This document shows positions 23,457-32,357 of a stretch of DNA of 64,000 nt, piece after piece. Numbering within the stretch: position 1 is the stretch's first letter; each line of letters opens with the position of its first letter. The stretch is from Rhodeus uyekii (Eukaryota; Chordata; Actinopteri; Cypriniformes; Acheilognathidae). The notes beneath the pieces are model-generated. The model did no database searches. It was given only the letters and a program-made list of their open reading frames with translations, and had not been told where the DNA came from. The position numbers were made by a program, and so were the translations under genes. The DNA lies in NCBI GenBank assembly GCA_037043235.1, contig JAWRVZ010000065.1, positions 1,645,001 through 1,709,000 of the forward strand, read 5' to 3'.

Positions 23457-23530
23457 TCTTTGATTTTTTTAAGCTATCAAGTCTCAAAAACCACTCTCGC
23501 ACAGACACAGCACGCTGAAGGCATTCAGAG

Positions 23531-23708
23531 CTGACGCGCCCCGGTTTCAGACGCGCTTTATGCTCTTCCTCATGACGTCACCGGCTGCGGCCGGCAGTGA
23601 CGCATTCACACGCGTTCGCTTCTCATTGGTTGCATAGATCTTCACGTGACTCACGCAAGGCTATTTCCCCTAGTGCTTCGACACAGCTCGAGTTCCCTGA
23701 AAGGGAAC
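23531..23708 (-). repeat. DIRS copy 1 inverted terminal repeat (5' side)
   Basis: Inverse of 18585-18750. On the element strand it starts GTTCCCTTTCAGGGAACTCG and should contain the promoter for the three ORFs; CAGACGCGCTTTATGCTC on the + strand reads GAGCATAAAGCGCG on the element strand, a possible weak TATA. Confidence 0.85.
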
Positions 23709-23807
23709 TAGCCCTATCATGGTTTATGAGACCACGGACAAAATCATGGTTTATGAGGACCAAACACACACAACACACAGAACTAGCCCTATCATGGTTT
23801 ATGGGGA
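23709..23807 (+). repeat. minisatellite array 1, continuation after DIRS insertion
   Basis: It begins TAGCCCTATCATGGTTTATG, completing the array unit interrupted at 18546, followed by one 27-bp-type and one 48-bp-type unit. Confidence 0.9.
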
Positions 23808-24058
23808 CACTGCTAAAAAATGAATACTTTGAGCTTGAACTTCACTCGGACTGCTAAGAGATATGGATTAAATCACAATGTTTCCCAAAACTTACCATTT
23901 AGTTAGCAAATGCTATATTACACCTAACTAAAGCCATCAATCCCCATAGTTCACTGCTGGGTCACATACAGTAACAATAAGAGAATCTCACTTCAGAACC
24001 AGTTAATTTGACAAATGTATTGACAAACCTCTTCAGGAGAAGCAGCAGGAGACGCAAT
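23808..24058. repeat. 251-bp direct duplication, first copy
   Basis: From CACTGCTAA to GGAGACGCAAT it matches 29670-29920 almost base for base. The second copy runs on into an apparent exon of the SET gene; this copy is cut within that exon and continues AAGGATTTTTTTT. Confidence 0.92.
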
Positions 24059-24369
24059 AAGGATTTTTTTTTTGCAAAGCCTAGTGATAGGTTCTTGTAC
24101 TGAAACTGAAATGGTGCCAGTAGCTCCATTTCCCTTCTTGTGTCAGATGAATCCATCATGGCTGGATTTTGTAATCGCAGAAATTAGAAATGATTTCCAA
24201 GATATGGAGTGAAAAAAATATTTATTTCTAACACATTTGAAACATAACACAACTTCTTTTAAAATGAAAAATTACAAACTAAAATATAACTAAACACAAG
24301 TGCGATAAACCTAATAAAAGTGACCTCAGTGGAAAATCTCCAAACAAAACATCCACAGACCATGTAATG

Positions 24370-24506
24370 CAGTGGTCCCCAACCTTTTTTGTGAGATTGT
24401 TGATGGGGGGGGGGGGGGGGATTGGGTGCACGCGATACACACCTCCTCACCACCAAAGCTACGGCGCCAAAGCCGCTTGCAGCCGCTCACGGACCGGGGA
24501 ACACTG
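24370..24506. mobile_element. hAT-type MITE (137 bp)
   Basis: Ends CAGTGGTCCCCAACC and GGGGAACACTG; flanks ATGTAATG and CTGTAATG (7 of 8 match). The interior holds the inverse of the C-run GTCAACAATC motif as GATTGTTGATGGGGGG. Confidence 0.8.
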
Positions 24507-24539
24507 CTGTAATGTACTGAAAACCAGAACCGGTTCACT

Positions 24540-25251
24540 TAAAATTAAGCGAAGAGCCATGGATGACTATAAAAAATATGAATATTGTATCCTTTGTAAG
24601 GGGATGTTTTTGAGAACAGAGCTATGGAGACATATAAGAAGGTGCTCCTCCAAGCCAAAGGACCATGAACACAAAGGCAGAAAAAAAGTACTTGGCCTGG
24701 CATCAGTGGTCAAAGTCACGTTCAAGCACTGTTGAGGATGGGGTGATGAAGATGCTACACCGTATGCATGATGATGACATTGCTAGTGTTATTCGTAATG
24801 ACTTTTGCCTTTTAAGGTTTGCAGAGTCCCTTTATAGTAAACATGGGCATGACTTATCGAAACATGATTATATCCGCCAAAAAATCCGCCAGCTCGGACG
24901 ATTCCTTCAAACAATGCGTAAAAGGTCTCCAAACCTAACTTTAGAGCAGTGGTTGCCAACCCGTCGATCGCTTCAAAAGGTTGGTGACCACTGCTTTAGA
25001 GGATGCTATGAAGCCAGGAAATTTCCTAAATATGATTGAGGCTGTAAAAGAGACTGCAGGATTCGACAGGGTACAGAACCCTTAAGAAACTTGGACATTC
25101 ATTGTTAAAAGTAAATGACATTATTCACTGCCATGCTCTCATGGAAGAAGACGATGACCTAATTAAATCCTCAGATGCATTTCAGAGGCTTTATCGGGCA
25201 AAATGGTCCGAGTACATTTCACACCGTGCCTTAAGTACCATTAGTGCTTGA
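24540..25251 (+). pseudogene. broken zinc-finger-type ORF of a fish-expanded repeat family
   Basis: The reading frame switches around 24700 but stays recognisable: a CxxC...HxxxxC finger (YCILCKGMFLRTELWRHIRRC overlaps two quoted parts, YCILCKGMF and ELWRHIRRC), then VMKMLHRMHDDDIASVIRND, YSKHGHDLSKHDYIRQKIRQ, AVKETAGFDR, LKKLGHSLLKVNDI and YRAKWSEYISHRALSTISA before a stop. From memory, longer fish proteins with this N-terminal layout carry a tyrosine-recombinase-like C-terminal domain; that domain is absent here. A 47-bp hAT MITE at 24947 and at least two frameshifts interrupt it. Function here is nil; in intact relatives it is unknown to me. Confidence 0.6.
24947..24993. mobile_element. 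minimal hAT MITE (47 bp) inside the zinc-finger ORF
   Basis: CAGTGGTTGCCAACC and GGTTGGTGACCACTG ends with 17 bases between, flanked by a perfect 8-bp duplication CTTTAGAG (24939-24946 and 24994-25001). Without it the frame reads NLTLEDAMKPGNFLNMIEA, so it interrupted a coding sequence. Confidence 0.92.
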
Positions 25252-25269
25252 AATACAAGCAGCAAACAC

Positions 25270-26030
25270 CTACAAGGGGGAAAAATAGTAACTTAACACA
25301 ACAACGAGACACTTCAAGAACGAACACACACAAACCAACCAACCAACCGGATGAGACGGAATACATGGAGCCAGGAACACAACATAGAACAGACATGGAG
25401 AAACAACGAAACCATAATGGACAGCAAACACAATGGGATATATATAAGCACATGAGGGAAGGTAGTGATCAGAAACAGCTGACAACACTCAAGGGAAACA
25501 AGGTAACAAGTGGGCGGGGCAGGCGCTTGACAGGACATGAACACGGAGCAAATGCTGACGCGCATCGCCACGTGTTCACAAAGCAGATGAGACGACTCGC
25601 AGTTGGTAACCACCTGGCGTTCCTACATGAACACCAGACAACCCAACACCAGACTAAACAGCACCACAAGACATAGCAAGAAAAATGAAAGACACCAATA
25701 ACTGACAAAAAACCAGGGGAGGGAGAACTGACCAACCAAAGAGCAAAATAAGCAACAAAAAAAAGTCAATAACAGAGTCCAGGCAGAGGAAACGGAGGGA
25801 TGAGCCAGGGTGGCTCAACCAGACCAGGGTTCTGGGCAGGGGGCCAGGGTGGGACCGGGGGGTTGAGCCAGGTGGGCTCCGGCAGGTTCGGCAGGGCAAG
25901 CAGCGTGGGTGGCACCGGCGGTTCAGGCCACAAGAGTTCGGGGTTGACTGGCAGGTCAGGCAGGGCGAGCAGCTTGAGAGTGGCCTCCTTGCCGGCAGCG
26001 GGCTCTGGGACAACCTCCTTAAACAAGATA
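25270..26030 (-). mobile_element. GC-rich interspersed repeat with proline-rich ORF
   Basis: The - strand ORF 26026-25766 (86 residues) is proline-rich (LPNLPEPTWLNPPVPPWPP). The 25270-25700 part is A-rich, like an LTR read backwards. Such Pro-rich repeats are common in fish genomes, but I could not identify the parent element or its ends. Confidence 0.35.
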
Positions 26031-26039
26031 ATAGAATTG

Positions 26040-29000
26040 TTAAAACTGGATATGAACTATGGTTTTATAACCATGTGTGTGATTATTGTGTGTATAATCA
26101 TGGTTTAGGAGGCCAATATTTGGTATTTGAGGACTCAATATGGCTACTGTATTTAAACTGGATATAAACTATGGTTTTATAACCGTGTGTGATTATTGTG
26201 TGTATAATCATGGTTTAGGAGGCCAATATTTGGTATTTGAGGACTCAATATGGCAACTGTATATAAACTGAATATGAACTATGGTTTTATAACCATGTGT
26301 GTGATTATTGAGTGTATAATCTTGGTTTAGGAGGCCAATATTTGGTATTTGAGGACTCAATATGGCTACAGTATTTAAACTGGATCTGAACTATGGTTTT
26401 ATAACCATGTGTGTGATTATTGAGTGTATAATCTTGGTTTAGGAGGCCAATATTTGGTATTTGAGGACTCAATATGGCTACAGTATTTAAACTGGATATG
26501 AACTATGGTTTTATAACCATGTGTGTGATTTGTGTGTGTATTGTCATGGTTTAGGAGGCCAATATTTGGTATTTAAGGACTCAATATGGCTACTGAATTT
26601 AAACTAGATATGAACTATGGTTTTATAACCATGTGTGTGATTGTTGTGTGTATAATCATGGTTTAAGAGGCCAATATTTGGTATTTGAGGACTCAATATG
26701 GCTACTGTATTTAAACTGGATATAAACTATGGTTTTATAACCATGTGTGTGATTATTGTGTGTATAATCATGGTTTAGGAGGCCAATATTTGGTATTTGA
26801 GGACTCAATATGGCTACTGTATTTAAACTGGATATAAACTGTGGTTTTATAACCATGTGTGTGATTTGTGTGAGTATTGTCATGGTTTAGGAGGCCGATA
26901 TTTGATATTTGAGGACTCAATATGGGTACTGTATTTAAACTGGATATAAACTATTGTTTTTTAACCATGTGTGTGATTATTGTGTGTATAATCATGGTTT
27001 AGGAGGCCAATATTTGGTATTTGAGGACTCAATATGGCTACTGTATTTAAACTGGATATAAACTATGGTTTTATAACCATGTGTGTGATTATTGTGTGTA
27101 TAGTCATGGTTTAGGAGGCCAATATTTGGTATTTGAGGACTCAATATGGCTTCTGTATTTAAACTGGATATAAACTATGGTTTTATAACCATGTGTGTGA
27201 TTATTGTGTGTATAATCATGGTTTAGGAGGCCAATATTTGGTATTTGAGGACTCAATATGGCTACTGTATTTAAACTGGATATAAACTGTGGTTTTATAA
27301 CCATGTGTGTGATTTGTGTGAGTATTGTCATGGTTTAGGAGGCCGATATTTGATATTTGAGGACTCAATATGGCTACTGTATTTAAACTGGATATAAACT
27401 ATTGTTTTTTAACCATGTGTTTGATTATTGTGTGTATAATCATGGTTTAGGAGGCCAATATTTGGTATTTGAGGACTGAATATGGCTACAGTATTTAAAC
27501 TGGATATGAACTATGGTTTTATAACCATGTGTGTGATTATTGAGTGTATAATCTTGGTTTAGGAGGCCAATATTTGGTATTTGAGGACTCAATATGGCTA
27601 CAGTATTTAAACTGGATATGAACTATGGTTTTATAACCATGTGTGTGATTTGTGTGTGTATTGTCATGGTTTAGGAGGCCAATATTTGGTATTTAAGGAC
27701 TCAATATGGCTACTGAATTTAAACTAGATATGAACTATGGTTTTATAACCATGTGTGTGATTGTTGTGTGTATAATCATGGTTTAGGAGGCCAATATTTG
27801 GTATTTGAGGACTCAATATGGCTACTGTATTTAAACTGGATATAAACTATGGTTTTATAACCATGTGTGTGATTATTGTGTGTATAATCATGGTTTAGGA
27901 GGCCAATATTTGGTATTTGAGGACTCAATATGGCTACTGAATTTAAACTGGATATAAACTGTGGTTTTATAACCATGTGTGTGATTTGTGTGAGTATTGT
28001 CATGGTTTAGGAGGCCGATATTTGATATTTGAGGACTCAATATGGGTACTGTATTTAAACTGGATATAAACTATTGTTTTTTAACCATGTGTGTGATTAT
28101 TGTGTGTATAATCATGGTTTAGGAGGCCAATATTTGGTATTTGAGGACTCAATATGGCTACTGTATTTAAACTGGATATAAACTATGGTTTTATAACCAT
28201 GTGTGTGATTTGTGTGTGTATTGTCATGGTTTAGGAGGCCAATATTTGGTACTTGAGGACTCAATATGGCTACTGCATTTAAACTAGATATGAACTATGG
28301 TTTTATAACCATGTGTGTGATTTGTGTGTGTATTGTCATGGTTTAGGAGGCCAATATTTGGTATTTGAGGACTCAATATGGCTACAGTATTTAAACTGGA
28401 TATGAACTATGGTTTTATAACCATGTGTGTGATTTGTGTGTGTATTGTCATGGTTTAGGAGGCCAATATTTGGTATTTGAGGACTCAATATGGCTACTGT
28501 ATTTAAACTGGATATAAACTGTGGTTTTATAACCATGTGTGTGATTTGTGTGTGTATAATCATGGTTAGGAGGCCAATATTTGGTATTTGAGGACTCAAT
28601 ATGGTTACTGTATTTAAACTGGATATAAACTATGGTTTTATAACCATGTGTGTTATACACATGGTTATATTTGAGGACTCAATATGGTTACTGTATTTAA
28701 ACTGGATATGAACTATGGTTTTATAACCATGTGTGTGATTGTTGTGTGTATAATCATAGTTTAGGAGGCCAATGTTTGGTATTTGAGGACTCAATATGGC
28801 TACTGCATTTAAACTGGATATAAACTGTGGTTTTATAACCGTGTTTGTGATTATTGTGTGTATAATCATGGTTTAGGAGGCCAATATTTGGTATTTGAGG
28901 ACTCAATATGGCAACTGTATATAAACTGGATATGAACTATGGTTTTATAACCATGTGTGTGATTGTTGTGTGTATAATCATAGTTTAGGAGGCCAATGTT

Positions 29001-29590
29001 TGGTATTTGAGGACTCAATATGGCTACTGCATTTAAACTGGATATAAACTGTGGTTTTATAACCGTGTTTGTGATTATTGTGTGTATAATCATGGTTTAG
29101 GAGGCCAATATTTGGTATTTGAGGACTCAATATGGCTACTGTATTTAAACTGGATATAAACTGTGGTTTTATAACCATGTGTGTGATTTGTGTGTGTATT
29201 GTCATGGTTTAGGAGGCCAATATTTGGTATTTGAGGACTCAATATGGCTAATGTATATAAACTGGATTTAAACTATGGTTTTATAACTGTGTGTGTGATT
29301 ATTGTGTGTATAATCATGGTTTAGGAGGCCAATATTTGGTATATAAGGACTCAATATGGCTACTGTATTTAAACTGGATATAAACTATGGTTTTATAACC
29401 GTGTTTGTGATTATTGTGTGTATAATCATGGTTTAGGAGGCCAATATTTGGTATTTGAGGACTCAATATGGCTACTGTATTTAAACTGGACATGAACTAT
29501 GGTTTTATAACCATGTGTGTGATTATTGTGTGTATAATCATGGTTTAGGAGGTATTAATTTGGTATTTGGTATTCAAGGACTCTATATGG
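26040..29590. repeat. satellite array 2, about 32 units of about 112 bp
   Basis: Each unit contains ATTTAAACTGGATATAAACT, ATGGTTTTATAACCAT (a small inverted repeat), TGATTATTGTGTGTATAATC, ATGGTTTAGGAGGCCAATAT and GAGGACTCAATATGG. Spacing varies from about 110 to 113 bp. Higher-order repetition is visible: blocks of four units starting near 26660 and 27108 are nearly identical. The element-end core GGTTTANGAGGCC is present in every unit. One unit is deleted near 28650. Confidence 0.97.
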
Positions 29591-29669
29591 CTATCCATAA
29601 ACTACAGCATGTCAGATTACTCATTGGATGGCCTTGAATTGTTGGGTTATGTGAAAAGATGATATCTAT

Positions 29670-29920
29670 CACTGCTAAGAAATTAATACTTTGAGCTTGA
29701 ACTTCCCTCGGACTGCTAAGAGATATGGATTAAATCACAATGTTTCCCAAAACTTACCATTTAGTTAGCATATTCTATATTACACCTAACTAAAGCCATC
29801 AATCCCCATAGTTCACTGCTGGGTCACATGCAGTAACAATAAGATAATCTCACTTCAGAACCAGTTAATTTGACAAATGTATTGACAAACCTCTTCAGGA
29901 GAAGCAGCAGGAGACGCAAT
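29670..29920. repeat. 251-bp direct duplication, second copy
   Basis: Partner of 23808-24058. It overlaps the apparent exon 29891-29950 of the SET gene and continues upstream into that gene, so this is probably the original copy. Confidence 0.92.
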
Positions 29921-31397
29921 CTGATTCTGTTCTTTACATTGAGCAATAGGCTAAAGAAGAGATGGAAAGAGAAACAAAAAGAGAGACAAAAAACTTAAAT
30001 CAATGCAAATATTTTCTACAGAACTACAGTACAAAGACAACTTGACTTATTATCGAGTTTGTTACAACACAGTTTGAAACTAAGAGTCAAAAGCAGTGAA
30101 AATGATATTGCATTCAAAACTGCTTAGTATTAAATTCAAGTCAGTGGTTCTGTACCTTGAGACTCTCGTCTCGATGACCAGAACGCCATGCCAATGCAAC
30201 TCCTGTCCTTCCCTTATGTCCATTATGGCAAATAAACAGAGATGAGCCAAACCAATCTTCTTCATTTTAGCATTGGGTTTGGGGTCACCATTGACTCTCC
30301 CACGTCTCTATATTCAAGAATGAAGGAATCTTCAGAAACAGGAGCTTTTGCAAATACACCTCGCCCTATGAACACAAATAAACATGTTATAATGTAATAA
30401 TAAATAATTTAATAATAAACATAATAACATATAATAATAAACATGTTAACCATGTTAATGTATGGTATGGTAAAGTATGGTAAAGCAGTGTAACAAACTC
30501 TGAAATTACATTATGTGCCAAGTTATGTAAAACAATGTATTTGAAATAAAACACAAAAAAGCATAATCTAACAGTAATTTAATTAGTTGATCGTTTTAAC
30601 TTTTTATGTTCACTAATTTAGGAATCATAAATGTTAGCATTTGTGCAGACACATATACATGCAAAAGTACATTTTCCAATGAAAAAAAGTATCCAAAGGG
30701 AAAATAAATAACTACTAACAACATTTATATAACATATAAATACATTAATTTCATACATTTAAATTCATATCCGTTTTGATATGAGATATTTAATGTATGC
30801 ACTCATCACTGACACCCATTGCATGCATTTATTCTTAAACAAAAACGTTGTTTTACATCGTATCATCAATTTGCAATAGAGAAGGTTAATAGAGAAGGTT
30901 TACAAAACAAATATTACCTTTGGTGAGATTGATGAACGTCCATGTAAGTATTTCTTTATCCTTGCCATTAATGATATTCACTGTAAAACATCATGTAAAG
31001 TCAATCTCCACATATATGCAATATAATTTTAATTATATATAGTTGATTAATTTGCTTTAGCAGCGCCCAAAATAGCACAGAACATTACAACTGCTAACAT
31101 TTCAGTCTTAGATCGCTAGGTTCACCTTTGATTATCAGGCTCATACACGCAGGAGTTGTTGTAAGTTAACTCGCAGCATGAGCGCATTAGTGTTCAACTT
31201 TAACTGAACACGATTAAACAAGTCCAATATCATAGAAACAATATATTTGGCCACGAATTACAATTCGTCCCCTCGTTTTTAACTACATTATATCGCCAGG
31301 ACGATTTAAGAAGGGCTCCAAATTACGTTTATTTAACATACAAAACATAGAATACAAAGGACTTACCTATTTTGTCGCAGCTGCTGTTATTCTCCAT
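29891..31397 (-). pseudogene. decayed SET-domain (KMT5A-like) gene in the composite element
   Basis: Splice-consistent - strand exons are visible. Exon 1 is 31397-31367 (ATG, MENNSSCDKI, donor GTAAGT). Exon 2 is 30980-30918 (NGKDKEILTWTFINLTKG). Exon 3 runs from 30365 to about 30156. A further 20-codon exon is 29950-29891 (PIAQCKEQNQIASPAASPEE). Exon 3 begins GRGVFAKAPVSEDSFILEY, the start of a SET domain, then jumps with a frameshift to DPKPNAKMKKIGLAHLCLF and AIMDIREGQELHWHG, its end. The middle (most of the substrate and cofactor site) is deleted, and HWHG stands where YDYG is usual. KMT5A methylates histone H4 Lys20; this copy cannot. Confidence 0.6.
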
Positions 31398-31452
31398 AAT
31401 AACTGCTGCAAACGCGCAAAATCCGCGCGATGGTTTCTGGTGCGGGAAGTGG

Positions 31453-31535
31453 TGCGTCTCTGTGTTTAAACTGGCGCGTTTCTGTGTATAAACTGGCGCG
31501 TTTCTGTGTGTAAATTGGCGCGAGATTGTGTGTTT
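31453..31535 (-). promoter_or_regulatory. 22-bp tandem repeat upstream of the SET gene
   Basis: About three and a half units, GCGCGTTTCTGTGTATAAAC then TG, lie 55-140 bases upstream of the ATG at 31397. Each unit junction has CTGGCGCG, similar to E2F sites. A promoter role is inferred from position only. Confidence 0.35.
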
Positions 31536-31826
31536 TTCAATACCAATTCCCGGCTACAGAGGCGCTGTTCAAGGCTCACACACACACAAAGTGCTTTAAG
31601 AGGACCTTATTTGTAAAGGCTATTAAAAACGCGGGGGAGGTTATAACAGCCAAATATCAATGTTATTTAATAAAACCAGTAAGGTAATACTCAAATATGT
31701 ATTAATATCAAATAATAATAATTTAAAGTATTAATTATAAGGATTTAAATTTCCCGAATTACGAGAAAATCAAAAGTGGTCTCATAAACCGAATGGTCTC
31801 ATAATGCTGGTATGTAAACCTGAAAA

Positions 31827-31849
31827 GTGGTCTCGTAAACCACATATGC
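31827..31849 (-). repeat. right terminal inverted repeat
   Basis: Inverse of 17439-17461 with one mismatch. An additional GTGGTCTCATAAACC copy lies at about 31776-31790, so the subterminal motif is repeated here too. Confidence 0.75.
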
Positions 31850-31994
<145 letters not shown>

Positions 31995-32357
31995 TCTCTC
32001 TCTGTCTGTCTGTCTGTCTGGTCCTGAAAGAAATACTCTCAAAACAGAGTACCTACCTGCATTCTATCTACCTTGTTGTTCTCCAGTCATCCATCCCAAT
32101 GTCCTCCTTCAAAGTCCCCAGCGTCATTCTTTCCTCGTCTTGGTGTGTTCCACCCGTCAAATCAGATAAGTTCATCATAAGATAAAGTTCATCATTCTAC
32201 CAGTAACTGTTAAATGTCTGTGTTTGTGTGCATCGTCTCACCTCTCTCCATCTCCTTCACTGCCATCCTTCAATGATCATCATCACTGCTCATCGCAATT
32301 ACATTTTAATAAACATATACTGTTGAACTTACTTACCAGTCTGTGTATTCCCTCACA
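31995..32357 (+). mobile_element. 3' LTR of the gypsy relic, second part
   Basis: Continues the LTR that stopped at 17398: ACCTACCTGCATTCTA, TTGTTGTTCTCCAGTCATCC, CAAAGTCCCCAGCGTCATTC and ACATTTTAATAAACATATAC match 15375-15546 in order. It ends CCCTCACA. A segment around 32160-32230 is extra relative to the 5' LTR. Confidence 0.75.

Larger units (their letters stand above)
18547..23708 (-). mobile_element. DIRS-type retrotransposon, copy 1, structurally complete
   Basis: The 5162-bp element has inverted terminal repeats, an internal complementary region and three open reading frames in DIRS order (Gag, RT/RNase H, tyrosine recombinase). It uses no integrase and makes no target duplication. 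The flanks CACAGAAC (ending 18546) and TAGCCCTATC (starting 23709) join into an intact array unit when the element is removed, with AAC (GTT on the element strand) at each junction. Copy 2 (40300-45540) is closely similar but damaged. Confidence 0.93.
17439..31849. mobile_element. 14.4-kb TIR-bounded composite element with tandem arrays and captured genes
   Basis: The left end GCATATGTGGTTTACGAG (continuing GCCAC) and the inverse at 31827-31849 match at 22 of 23 positions, and each abuts a CA tract. Inside, in order: array 1 of 27/48-bp units, a DIRS retrotransposon inserted in that array, a 251-bp segment duplicated at 29670, hAT MITEs, a broken zinc-finger-type ORF, a GC-rich repeat, array 2 of about 112-bp units, and a decayed SET-domain gene on the - strand. 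Both arrays and both ends share the core GGTTTANGAGRCC. Without the DIRS insertion the unit is about 9.25 kb. The insertion lies within a CA tract of a gypsy LTR. No transposase is identified, so the superfamily is unknown and the element may be several nested ones. Confidence 0.6.

Noticed and set aside
26656..29205. A family of 75-87-residue ORFs on the - strand
   Set aside because: They are repeated translations of the 112-bp satellite, with no start or splice context.
26040..29590. CRISPR-like array of regular repeats
   Set aside because: Units are tandem with no unique spacers, and the sequence is clearly eukaryotic.
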